Source: Microcaldota archaeon
Lineage (GTDB): Archaea > Micrarchaeota > Micrarchaeia > Micrarchaeales > CABMGC01
Reading direction: 5' to 3'
Assembly (NCBI GenBank): GCA_028866995.1
Contig: JAGWHD010000001.1
Span: 81,030 to 145,029 of the forward strand
Length of the DNA: 64,000 bases
A program made the translations under genes and the position numbers. The notes below the pieces were generated by a model. That model ran no database searches, was not told the origin of the DNA, and saw only the letters and a list, made by a program, of their open reading frames with translations. Below are positions 15,631-23,807 of this stretch, in pieces (the first letter of the stretch is position 1; every line of letters starts with the position of its first letter).

Positions 15631-18600
15631 TCATTTATTTATAGCTTCTAGCTTCCTGAGGATATCCATGTCCTCGTCGCTCAGGAGATGCGCATGCTTG
15701 AACTTGAGGGCGCGTATGTCCTCGTTGCTTATGGCCGTATAGAGGATGTCGTTGTCCTTGACCTGCCTGCCGAACGTTATATCGTCCATCGATATGGCGA
15801 CGTTCGCGCCCTTCTTGGCCTCGTCGAGCTTCAGCGCGTTGTCCTGTATCTCCTTAACCCTCCCGATCGCATCGCCGTTCTCCTTCATCAGGAGATATGA
15901 AGGCTTTATCTTTCCTGCTTCAACGCTGACACCGAAGACCGCAGGATGGGACATCCTGAAGCAGTAGTTCGGCAGCACCTTGACGACTCCGGGGAACATC
16001 AGACTCTTCTCCAGGTTTGTCTTGTCCTTCTGCCTCTCCTTGTCTGCCCATCCCTTGTAGTCGTCGAGCACCTTGTAGATTATGTTGCCGTTGAGTATGT
16101 TGACCCCTGCGGCCTCGCTCTCCATCTTCGCATCGTCCTCGACGGCGACGTTGAACGCAAGCACTATGGAGCCGTACGGGTCCGCGGCCCGCATCGCGAA
16201 AGCGTCGAGCACGTCGCGCTTGTTTACATTGCCCAGCCCTTTCTTGCTTATCTTTATGCCTGCGTTTGACAGCAGCTTCGAGAGCGCCTCGAGGCTGCCT
16301 ATCGTGTCGGTCTTGAGTATCAATCCAGTCTTGTCGACGCTGAACACCTCCTTTATCTCGGTCGCGATCTCCTTCTCGTAGTCCGGGGAGTTGACGGATA
16401 TTATCAGCGACCCTGGCAGCGCGTCGTCGAAGCCGTTGCCGCTGAGCTTCAGCCCTGCCGCTGCGCTGACCATGTCTATGTATACGAACTTGCCGGCTGA
16501 TTCCCTCAGCTCCTGCAATGGCCTGGGCTCGAGCAGCGCCCTTATCTTCGCTGTGCTTACGCCGTTGACCGTTGCAAAAGCAACGGTGTCATTGACCCTG
16601 AGGGTCCCGTTGTAGAGTATGACGTCGAGGGTCGTTCCCAGCCCTTTCTCCTCCTTCTTCTCTATTATGGAGCCCCTCCCCGGCTCGTCAGGCTCTATGT
16701 TCAACCTCTTCTCGAGGAACCTCTGGGACAGGCCTGTGCTGTACATCAGCAGCTCCGCTACACCCTCCCCGGTCTTCGCGCTCAGAGGTATTATCGATAT
16801 CTCCTTCCTGAAGTCGTTCACCCTGTCGACCCTCTCGCTGCTGAAGCCAAGCTCGCTCAGCCTCCCTATCAGCTTGTACATCTTGTTCTCGAGGTCGCTC
16901 TTGACGAACTCCTGCTGCTTGTCCAATGACTCGAGGAATATCTGCGTATCCTGCTGCTTCCATCCGGTTATCAGGTCTACCTTGTTAGCGGCCACAAGGA
17001 AAGGGGTCTTGTACTCCTTTAGTATCTCTATGGCCTCTATCGTCTGCGGCTCGAAGCCCTTGGTTATGTCCACCACGAGTATGGCCAGGTCGGACACAGC
17101 GCCCCCCCTCTTCCTCAGGTTCGTGAAGACCTCGTGCCCCGGAGTGTCTATGAAAAGCAGTCCAGGTATGGTTATCTCGACGTTGAGCTTCTTGAGAAGA
17201 GGCCCGCAGATCTTCCTTATGACGTCTATCGGCACCTCGCTGGCGCCTATGTGCTGCGTTATGCCCCCAGCTTCCCTGTTGGCTATGGTGGTGTTCCTTA
17301 TCCTGTCTAGCAGCGTGGTGTTGTGAACCACCATATTGTTTGCTATGAAATTATGAGTATCTTCTACAGTGAAGTCGAATACCTGAAACTCACCTTCAAT
17401 CGTTTTGAGTTCTGTAACTTGGACTGTGCGATATGAGGATATCAAGGAGCTTAAGGATTGTTCGTTGTGGTTCGGAGCTAATCCAAGAAGCCTGGATAAT
17501 GTATGTGTAGTCAGGCTATTCTTTGATTCGTAATAGTTCAGCTGGAAGCTCCTCTCCCCTATGACACCGTATTTCTGTCTAAACTCTTTGACGAAGCTTC
17601 CGTCTAACGGGGTCATATCAAATATGCGGCTTGAAGCAGACTTATCGATATTTCTCTGCAGTTGTCTTGACTTGCTGGGTTCACGGAAACCTATACAGTC
17701 ACGGAACACAGTAAGGTTTTTAGAACCGCTTATGCGTAACTCCGCCCCAGTCCTATTCTTCCTCTTTACGAAAGATGCAAGGCATCCGAAACGATGTAAT
17801 AGCGAAGGCATTTGCTTCATTAGGATTTTGCTTTCGCAGCCTACGCCGATGTTTCCATTGCCGTTTGCCGCTTCGGCGAACCCTTCTGCGTCAAAGAAGC
17901 CTTGGATAAACTTGCTTACCAGTTTATTTGGAGCTATGCAGATTATATCAGGGGTTGCCAATATACGAGTCTTGTCGGTCTCTGGATAGTCGAATACACA
18001 GTTCAAAAACCTCTGAAATGTTTTGCCGCCTTTGTGAGTGACGATGTAGCATGTTCCTCTCCAGTGCGGCGTGGCATCTATCCCGAATGACTCCATTAGG
18101 CAGCGCCTGAATTCGCCGATTATAACATCAGACGTATTGCTAAGGTTCGCATTGCCACTGATACCGTCCCCATAAAGCAATCCGACAATATAGTAGAGGG
18201 ATTCAAATTCAGTTTGTGCGTGCGGAATCTTAAGCCAGAACGATTTGTGCGTCGCCCTAGACTTCGGGCTGGAAAACTTTATCGCTTCAGTATTATCATA
18301 AACATAGCTCTCATCGGTATTGTGCATTAGTGAGAGTATTTTTCTGAGTATGGAAGGTCTGTAATATTGCTTCCTAATATGATGCCAAAGTGTTTTGTCA
18401 CCTAACTTATTGCCAAGTGCATATATTCCTGTGTTTCTGCAGTACACCTCGATTTTGTCGTTGAGCTCCTTTGAGATCTTGACTAGGAACATATCGTCTA
18501 GTCTGGCAAATATGTGCTGTTTTATCTCAGATAAGTTGATGGACGCGGTGTTTATCTTATTCGGTATCAATAGCGAATCCCCAAGCTTAAGGTCCCTTGA

Positions 18601-18960
18601 TTCTACATAATCTATAGTGCCTTTCCGCGTTAAGACTAGGAATTTGTGTTCCGGAGTAGCATTGATGGAATATCCTGCCTTTGTTGTTACTTGTATCAGT
18701 TTGTTTGAGCTCAATTTCCAGACATGGCTTGCCTTTCTCGGGACAACCTTCCCGTCATGGTCTACAGAAAGTAGCATCAGGTTTTCGCTGGCATGCACTA
18801 CGCCGTCAGGCTGCAGTATTGGCTCTCCCTGTCTGAATCTCTCAAATGCGTCCTTTGCCGTTATGAACTGCCCATTAGCAAGTTCTAATACAGTGTCACC
18901 GCTGACGCATTTGCCATGGTCTACATGGCCCATTACTGTTATTATTGGCTGCCTTATCAT
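15631..18960 (-). CDS. infB: Translation initiation factor aIF5B (IF2 homologue) interrupted by an intein
   Basis: GTPase that promotes ribosomal subunit joining and initiator tRNA placement. The 1109-residue precursor contains 579 host residues after removal of a 530-residue intein, the usual aIF5B size. The host begins IITVMGHVDHGK and resumes TTLLDRIRNTT, so the intein splits the P-loop itself. Later GTPase motifs are intact: DTPGHE (G3) and ANKVD (G4). Domains II-IV follow, ending in LLSDEDMDILRKLEAI. Without splicing the factor cannot bind GTP, so intein activity is essential here. Downstream are a YgjP-like peptidase and an MBL hydrolase on the same strand; ndk diverges upstream. Confidence 0.95.
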   Translation of the reverse strand: MIRQPIITVMGHVDHGKCVSGDTVLELANGQFITAKDAFERFRQGEPILQPDGVVHASENLMLLSVDHDGKVVPRKASHVWKLSSNKLIQVTTKAGYSINATPEHKFLVLTRKGTIDYVESRDLKLGDSLLIPNKINTASINLSEIKQHIFARLDDMFLVKISKELNDKIEVYCRNTGIYALGNKLGDKTLWHHIRKQYYRPSILRKILSLMHNTDESYVYDNTEAIKFSSPKSRATHKSFWLKIPHAQTEFESLYYIVGLLYGDGISGNANLSNTSDVIIGEFRRCLMESFGIDATPHWRGTCYIVTHKGGKTFQRFLNCVFDYPETDKTRILATPDIICIAPNKLVSKFIQGFFDAEGFAEAANGNGNIGVGCESKILMKQMPSLLHRFGCLASFVKRKNRTGAELRISGSKNLTVFRDCIGFREPSKSRQLQRNIDKSASSRIFDMTPLDGSFVKEFRQKYGVIGERSFQLNYYESKNSLTTHTLSRLLGLAPNHNEQSLSSLISSYRTVQVTELKTIEGEFQVFDFTVEDTHNFIANNMVVHNTTLLDRIRNTTIANREAGGITQHIGASEVPIDVIRKICGPLLKKLNVEITIPGLLFIDTPGHEVFTNLRKRGGAVSDLAILVVDITKGFEPQTIEAIEILKEYKTPFLVAANKVDLITGWKQQDTQIFLESLDKQQEFVKSDLENKMYKLIGRLSELGFSSERVDRVNDFRKEISIIPLSAKTGEGVAELLMYSTGLSQRFLEKRLNIEPDEPGRGSIIEKKEEKGLGTTLDVILYNGTLRVNDTVAFATVNGVSTAKIRALLEPRPLQELRESAGKFVYIDMVSAAAGLKLSGNGFDDALPGSLIISVNSPDYEKEIATEIKEVFSVDKTGLILKTDTIGSLEALSKLLSNAGIKISKKGLGNVNKRDVLDAFAMRAADPYGSIVLAFNVAVEDDAKMESEAAGVNILNGNIIYKVLDDYKGWADKERQKDKTNLEKSLMFPGVVKVLPNYCFRMSHPAVFGVSVEAGKIKPSYLLMKENGDAIGRVKEIQDNALKLDEAKKGANVAISMDDITFGRQVKDNDILYTAISNEDIRALKFKHAHLLSDEDMDILRKLEAINK
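17320..18909 (-). other. LAGLIDADG intein inside the aIF5B P-loop
   Basis: In-frame protein-splicing element of 530 residues. It starts with Cys (CVSGDTVLELANGQF, block A) directly after GHVDHGK. Block B is INATPEHKFLVL with the T-x-x-H. A two-motif homing endonuclease follows (YYIVGLLYGDG and FIQGFFDAEG). It ends in block F/G, VFDFTVEDTHNFIANN then VVHN, and the first extein residue after it is Thr. All splicing residues are present. The acidic residues of both LAGLIDADG motifs are kept, so nuclease activity may persist. The intein DNA looks visibly more AT-rich than its flanks, consistent with separate acquisition. Confidence 0.93.
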
Positions 18961-19006
18961 CTGAACACACCCAAAGCAGGAGTTAATAAAGATATTACTC
19001 TTATTA

Positions 19007-19017
19007 GATTATAAAGT
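19007..19017 (+). promoter_or_regulatory. TATA-like box for ndk
   Basis: ATTATAAAGTT lies about 21-26 bases before the ndk ATG at 19033, within the short gap that diverges from the aIF5B gene. Confidence 0.45.
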
Positions 19018-19032
19018 TTACATGGTGAAGCT

Positions 19033-19596
19033 ATGGAGAGAACGCTTGTGCTGATGAAGCCTGACGGAGTCGAGAGGGCGCTTATCGGGAAGGTAATCTG
19101 CAAGTTCGAGGACGCGGGTTTGAAGGTCGTGGCCCTCAAGCTGCTGAAGGCGAAGAAGGAGACCGTGGAGAGGCATTACACTGAGGATGAGGACTGGCTG
19201 CTGAGCGTCGGCAGGAAGACCAAGCAGTCGTACATAGAGAAAGGGCAGAAGGTCGACGAGACAGAAAGGGAGATAGGGCTCAAGGTGAGGTCCTTCCTAG
19301 TGAAGGAGCTGACAAGAGGGCCGATACTTGCGATGGTGCTCGAGGGCAACTCCGCCGCTGAGATAGCTAGGAAGATCGGAGGAGGGACTGAGCCCAGGAA
19401 GGCCGACCCTTCAAGCATAAGGGGCATGTATTCTATTGACAGCTATGAGCTCGCGGACAACAAGAAGAGGTCTGTAAGGAACATAGTGCACATAGCCGAG
19501 AACGCCGCGATAGCCGAGAAGGAGATAAAGGTATGGTTCTCCGATTCGGAGATCTGCGACTACAAGAGAACCGATGAAGAGGCAATGTACGGCTAG
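19033..19596 (+). CDS. ndk: Nucleoside diphosphate kinase, extended form
   Basis: Enzyme that balances NTP pools by phosphate transfer through a histidine. The 187-residue product starts with the family's ERTLVLMKPDGVERALIG and carries the catalytic histidine in SVRNIVHIAENAAIAEKEI near residue 150. It is longer than the usual 130-155: extra residues lie around WLLSVGRKTKQSYIEKGQ (about 55-80), and the C-terminal tail passes the normal end by about 15 residues. The active-site lysine (K9) and the arginine in GPILAMVLEG-IRGMYS contexts are in place. It converges with the HAD gene, with a 4-base overlap of the stops. Confidence 0.92.
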   Translation: MERTLVLMKPDGVERALIGKVICKFEDAGLKVVALKLLKAKKETVERHYTEDEDWLLSVGRKTKQSYIEKGQKVDETEREIGLKVRSFLVKELTRGPILAMVLEGNSAAEIARKIGGGTEPRKADPSSIRGMYSIDSYELADNKKRSVRNIVHIAENAAIAEKEIKVWFSDSEICDYKRTDEEAMYG

Positions 19597-20201
19597 AGCA
19601 GCCTCATAGCGGACAGCCTGCGCCTCAGCTTTCCGTAACCTTCGAACCTTATCGAGGTTATGCGCAGTCTCCTTGCGCCGTCGACGTTGCTCTGCTTGTC
19701 GTCTATGAATACGGCCTGCTCAGGTTTCGCCCGCATTGCCTTGAGCACGTGCCTGTAGATCCTTGTATCGGGCTTCGCCATGCCGAGCCTGTAGGAAGCG
19801 AATATCCTTGCGTTGGGGACTTTCAGCAGCTCCCTCGGTCTCAGCGCCTCGTACTTGTCCCTGGATATGTTGGTCAGGAATATTATCTTGTTGCGTCTCG
19901 AAAGGCGCCTTATCATGGTTAGCATCTTCGGGTCAACAAGCCTAGGGCTGTCCAGCTGCTTTGACCTTGCCTTGAGGAACGGCTCTGCATCAAGCCCCAG
20001 CCTCTTGGCCATCAGCCTCGCCATACTGCGGAAAGGCAGTTCCCCGGTCTGCGTCTTCCTGTATATGCCCTTTATCAGCGGCTCCTGCCTGCTGTTAAGG
20101 AGGCCCAGCCTCTTGAGGTATTTGAGGTACCCGGTGGCGAAGGTGCCCTTGACCACCACGCCTCCGATGTCGAATATGAAAAGCCTTGTCCTGGGATGCA
20201 T
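19593..20201 (-). CDS. HAD-superfamily hydrolase
   Basis: Haloacid dehalogenase-fold phosphatase of 202 residues. Motif I is FIFDIGGVV near residue 10, with the nucleophile Asp; the usual second Asp two residues later is Gly. Motif II is FLTNIS near 108, the motif III lysine is in GMAKPDTRIY near 140, and motif IV is VFIDDKQSN near 165. The G-x-V-x start and cap size fit the epoxide-hydrolase/IIA-type HAD branch. Because the usual second acidic residue of motif I is replaced, phosphatase activity is uncertain. It starts 2 bases after the DUF59 gene, so the pair is likely co-transcribed. Confidence 0.72.
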   Translation of the reverse strand: MHPRTRLFIFDIGGVVVKGTFATGYLKYLKRLGLLNSRQEPLIKGIYRKTQTGELPFRSMARLMAKRLGLDAEPFLKARSKQLDSPRLVDPKMLTMIRRLSRRNKIIFLTNISRDKYEALRPRELLKVPNARIFASYRLGMAKPDTRIYRHVLKAMRAKPEQAVFIDDKQSNVDGARRLRITSIRFEGYGKLRRRLSAMRLL

Positions 20202-20203
20202 TC

Positions 20204-20512
20204 TCAGACCTGCATGTTCATCCTTGCTTCCTCGCTTATCATCTCAGGCGTCCATGCAGGTTCCCATACGAGGTCTATCTCGACCTTGCCGGCATCCTGT
20301 ATGTGCTCGATCCTGAGCTGCACGTCTGCCAGTATCACGCTGGTCACGGGGCACATCGGGCTTGTCATCGTAAGCCTGACATAGATGTTGTTTGACTCGT
20401 CCACCCTGATGTTGTGGAGCAACCCTAGGTCTACTATGTTTATGCCTATCTCTGGGTCGACGCACTTCTTCAGCGCCTCGGTGATCTCGGTCGTGGTTAT
20501 CCTGTGCATCAT
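20204..20512 (-). CDS. MIP18/DUF59 family Fe-S assembly protein (SufT-like)
   Basis: Protein of 102 residues in the MIP18/PaaD/SufT family, which helps deliver or mature iron-sulfur clusters. Family marks are CVDPEIGINIVDLGLLHNI (residues about 15-33) and the cysteine block MTSPMCPV with the invariant Cys, followed by LVWEPAWTPEMIS near the end. A TTG start six codons earlier is possible, but a TATA-like box at 20532-20541 places the transcript start near the ATG pair at 20512/20509. It fits functionally with the suf operon at 27 kb, although the genes are unlinked. Confidence 0.86.
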   Translation of the reverse strand: MMHRITTTEITEALKKCVDPEIGINIVDLGLLHNIRVDESNNIYVRLTMTSPMCPVTSVILADVQLRIEHIQDAGKVEIDLVWEPAWTPEMISEEARMNMQV

Positions 20513-20531
20513 ACCGTCTCTCGCTTTCAAC

Positions 20532-20541
20532 GTTTATAATC
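20532..20541 (-). promoter_or_regulatory. TATA box for the DUF59 gene
   Basis: GATTATAAAC-like sequence on the minus strand about 25 bases before the ATG at 20512. It overlaps the alternative TTG start, and so decides against it. Confidence 0.45.
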
Positions 20542-20568
20542 GTTCCTGAATAGGGTTGGTCGGCCTCT

Positions 20569-23500
20569 TCACTTGCAGCTCTGCGACGTTATCCAAGGGC
20601 AACTGAGCTTGCCGTTGCAGAAGTTGCCTCCTATGTCCGAGCCCCCGGAGCTGCTGTTCGACGTTCCGTAGCACGCGACTCCTGACACGCTGGAGCTCGT
20701 GAGCCTGCTCTGGCCCATCTGCGTTCCTGTCGAGTTTGACATGACTATCCCGTAGGCGCCGCTCGAGGCCGTGTTGTTGTAGAGCAGCGTGCTCTTGCTA
20801 TTGGTGACGTTTATCGCGGTTCCGGCCACTGATAGCGTGTTGTTCTGCGCTATATCGTAGTTCTCTTTGGACAGCAGTATGCCCGTTATTGAGCCGTACA
20901 CCTTGTTCCATGATATGGCCATGAAGCGCGAGTTTGCGAATGATATGGCTGTTGCCGCGTCTGCTATAGTGTTGTTGAGGACCTTTGACGATGAGGACGA
21001 TGACGACTGCACGACCTTCGTGAAGTTCTTTATGTAGCAGTTCTGGAGCGTGACTCCGCTGCTGTTGACTATGGAGAGCAGGGTTCCGCCGTCCGTGGCG
21101 ATTATCGTGTGTCCCCTGCAGTCTATGAGGGTGTTGTTCGCGGAGCTGGTCTTGTTGGTGATCGCGGAGAAGCAGGTGGAGCCGTAGGTGTACACCATGT
21201 CCCTTGAGAGCGTTATTAGCGATGTCAGGAACACCGCCTGGCACTGCTGCTGTATGCCTGTCAGCGACTCCAGTGCCATCCACGTGCAGCTGTACTTGGT
21301 CTCCCCAGAGTTGACGCCGCCGTTCTCGTCGTTTATACCGGTGCTGCCGGGGCCGCAGTAGTAGTCGTACTTGTCGTTGATAGCGCCGATGTTGTCCTGT
21401 ATGTAGTTGTCCTTCGAGTTGGTTATGTAGTAGCCGTATGCAGACTGGTTGGCGTAGTTGTGCGTGAAGCTGTTCCCGGTCGAGTTCATTATAAGGAACC
21501 CTGTGGCGTTTGTCGCGCCGTTCAGGGCGATTGATTGCGATACATTTGACTTCGTGAGCCTGTTGAACGTGAAGCCTGTCCTGGAGAAGACGTCAGCTGC
21601 GACGGACGAGAGCTTCGCGAGGCTCGAGTTGGTCAGAAGGACAGCGGTCTGGGTGTTGTTTATGGTCAGCTTGCTCAGGCTCAGGTTCTTGGTGTTGGTC
21701 GCGTTTATCCCGTGGGCGTAGTTGAGTATGTTGCAGTTGGATATGCTGACGTTGGACTTGCCTGATACGCTGAACGCGTCGTGCGTGCCAGTTGACGTGA
21801 GCACGAGATGGCCGTCGCAGTTTATCGTGACGTTGCTTGCGTCTATCCTGAAGCAGGTTCCCGAAGAGAGCACGTCCTGCGAAAGCGAGTAGTTGCCAGA
21901 TGCGGATATCGTCATGCATGAAGAGATGGGGAACGTTGCTATAGGAGGCAGGACATACTTGGAGCAGGAGCTTGAGGCCCAGGTGCAATCGGTGCTTCCG
22001 CAGCTTGTCCCGACAACCGAATCGGTTGATGAATTGTAGCTGTTAGGGGTGCAGTACAGGTCGGTCTTGCTGTTGGACTTGACAGTGGAGTTTATTATCG
22101 ACGTGACGTTCGCGTTGTCTATGTATACGCCGTAGGAGCCGTTCAGCGAGCTGACGCCCTTGACGTTAGTTATGAACGATGAGTTGAGGTATGTGCCGTA
22201 CTTGTTGCCGTGCTGCGTCATCCCTGTCACGTTAACCAGCGACGAGTTGTCTATGTAGACGGAGTACATGTTGCCTGACGCTGTGCCTCCCCTGATGCTG
22301 CCGCCGACCACCTGGCTGAACTTTATGCCGGTGGTGCTGTTGTACACCCTGCAGTTCGCCACCACCACGTTGGACGTCAGCAGGGCCAGAATGCCTATGC
22401 CCGCGTTCGAGATGCTCATGTTGCTGCAGTTGAGGTAGACGCTTGGCGCGGATATCGTTATGCACGCGAGCGAATTGGATGATGGTCCTGTCCTGTTCAC
22501 GTAGTCCTTCATGTCAAGGTTCTTTGAGAGCGTGTACGTGCCGGAGCCGCCTATGTCACCGCAGCTGCTGATCGACTGCTGGAGAGGTATGGCGGAGAGG
22601 TCCTGGAACAGGTTTGTCTGGCTGCACTGGGCGAAGTTGCAGTAGTCGTTGATATAGCATGATGATCCTGAGAAGCTGCTTGACGATGGGTAGCCCTTGT
22701 CTGGAGCGCAGTACAGGTCAGCCTTGTTGTTGGAGAGCGTGTCGTTCAAGAGGGTGCTGGCCGTGCCGTTTATGTATATGCCGTAGTAGGTGTTGTAGTC
22801 GACGGTCGTGCCCTGCACCTGGTTGCCCGATCCCCCTTCCATGACCAGGCTTCCCTGGCTGCCTAGTGCGCCAGAGAGCCTCGAATCGGATACGCTGTTG
22901 TTGGAGCTCTTGTACATGTAGATGCTCGATACAGTTGAGTTGGTCACGTTTATTCCTGACAGCAGGCTATTGCTCGAATTGAGCAGGTACACTCCGAAGG
23001 AGAACTTGGATATGGACAGCTGCGACACGGACACGTTCGTCTGGTTCCTTATGCTTATGCCGTATGAGTACGATGTGCCGTTGACGAAAGGCCCGTTGCC
23101 GGTTATCTTGTGGCCGTTGCCCACGAGCTTCACGTTGCCGCTCCTGATGCTTATGCATGACCCGTCCTGTATGCTGGTCTGTATGTCAGAGGTTATGTAA
23201 TACTGGCCAGGAGCGTCTATGCTCTGGCATGAGTTTATGTTTGCGAGCCTTATCGTCGTGGGGCTCGTGGTGGATCCGGAGGTTGTCGTAGTGCTGTGCT
23301 GCGAGCCTGAAAGCTGCGAGTACGCGACTACGCCTATCACGATGGCTGCGACCACGGCTATCAGCGCTATGATTAGGGGTTTGCTTGGCCCGTGCGACGG
23401 CATCTTGGGAACTCCAGGTTTCTGCTGTGGTGGGGAAGGTGGCAGAGGCGGCGGCTGTTGCTTTGGAGGAGGTTGCTGCATCTGTTGCGGTTGCGATGGC

Positions 23501-23640
23501 TGCGGTTGCTGCGGCGGATTCTGCGCTGGAGATGAAGGAGGCGGTGGCGGAAGCTCGAGAGGTTCGCTAGGCGGCTCGGACGGTTGAGGCTGTGCCGGAG
23601 GGGCTTCCTGCGCGTAAAAAATGGGGCTGTTGATACGCAT
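20569..23640 (-). CDS. Large membrane-anchored beta-helix (NosD-like) surface protein with four modules
   Basis: Protein of 1023 residues. Residues 1-85 are extremely rich in proline and glutamine. One membrane helix (PLIIALIAVVAAIVIGVVAY) follows near 88, then a Thr/Ser linker and a long extracellular part. That part is a right-handed parallel beta-helix of the NosD/PbH1 type, with short Asn/Ser/Thr turns such as NSSNSLLSGINVTNS. It divides into four units, each opening with Cys and a G-x-Y-x-L/I-S-x-D strand and closing with a Cys-rich D-L/Y-Y-C-x-P then C-x-W/F segment. Many N-x-S/T sites suggest N-glycosylation. The Pro/Gln tail faces the cytoplasm if the helix is an anchor. Probably a carbohydrate-binding or envelope structural protein; no enzyme motif was seen. 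Confidence 0.72.
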   Translation of the reverse strand: MRINSPIFYAQEAPPAQPQPSEPPSEPLELPPPPPSSPAQNPPQQPQPSQPQQMQQPPPKQQPPPLPPSPPQQKPGVPKMPSHGPSKPLIIALIAVVAAIVIGVVAYSQLSGSQHSTTTTSGSTTSPTTIRLANINSCQSIDAPGQYYITSDIQTSIQDGSCISIRSGNVKLVGNGHKITGNGPFVNGTSYSYGISIRNQTNVSVSQLSISKFSFGVYLLNSSNSLLSGINVTNSTVSSIYMYKSSNNSVSDSRLSGALGSQGSLVMEGGSGNQVQGTTVDYNTYYGIYINGTASTLLNDTLSNNKADLYCAPDKGYPSSSSFSGSSCYINDYCNFAQCSQTNLFQDLSAIPLQQSISSCGDIGGSGTYTLSKNLDMKDYVNRTGPSSNSLACITISAPSVYLNCSNMSISNAGIGILALLTSNVVVANCRVYNSTTGIKFSQVVGGSIRGGTASGNMYSVYIDNSSLVNVTGMTQHGNKYGTYLNSSFITNVKGVSSLNGSYGVYIDNANVTSIINSTVKSNSKTDLYCTPNSYNSSTDSVVGTSCGSTDCTWASSSCSKYVLPPIATFPISSCMTISASGNYSLSQDVLSSGTCFRIDASNVTINCDGHLVLTSTGTHDAFSVSGKSNVSISNCNILNYAHGINATNTKNLSLSKLTINNTQTAVLLTNSSLAKLSSVAADVFSRTGFTFNRLTKSNVSQSIALNGATNATGFLIMNSTGNSFTHNYANQSAYGYYITNSKDNYIQDNIGAINDKYDYYCGPGSTGINDENGGVNSGETKYSCTWMALESLTGIQQQCQAVFLTSLITLSRDMVYTYGSTCFSAITNKTSSANNTLIDCRGHTIIATDGGTLLSIVNSSGVTLQNCYIKNFTKVVQSSSSSSSKVLNNTIADAATAISFANSRFMAISWNKVYGSITGILLSKENYDIAQNNTLSVAGTAINVTNSKSTLLYNNTASSGAYGIVMSNSTGTQMGQSRLTSSSVSGVACYGTSNSSSGGSDIGGNFCNGKLSCPWITSQSCK

Positions 23641-23684
23641 ATAAACTTCACTTTATATTTTTGATGTATCTATTTATACGTTGT

Positions 23685-23759
23685 GCCTCGGTAACTCAGT
23701 CTGGTTAGAGTGCCAGTTTCGTAAACTGGAAGTCGAGGGTTCGAATCCCTCTCGAGGCT
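23685..23759 (+). tRNA. tRNA-Thr (CGU anticodon)
   Basis: Cloverleaf visible: acceptor arms GCCTCGG and TCGAGGC with a T discriminator, anticodon stem CCAGT/ACTGG around the loop TTCGTAA, giving anticodon CGT, and T arm GAGGG/CCCTC with loop TTCGAAT. No intron and no encoded CCA. A TATA-like TATTTATA at 23671-23678 precedes it. The anticodon reads ACG (Thr). Confidence 0.95.
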
Positions 23760-23807
23760 CTGCCGTTTCATACGATCTTATAACTTTAGCATGCCATCTG
23801 CAATAAT

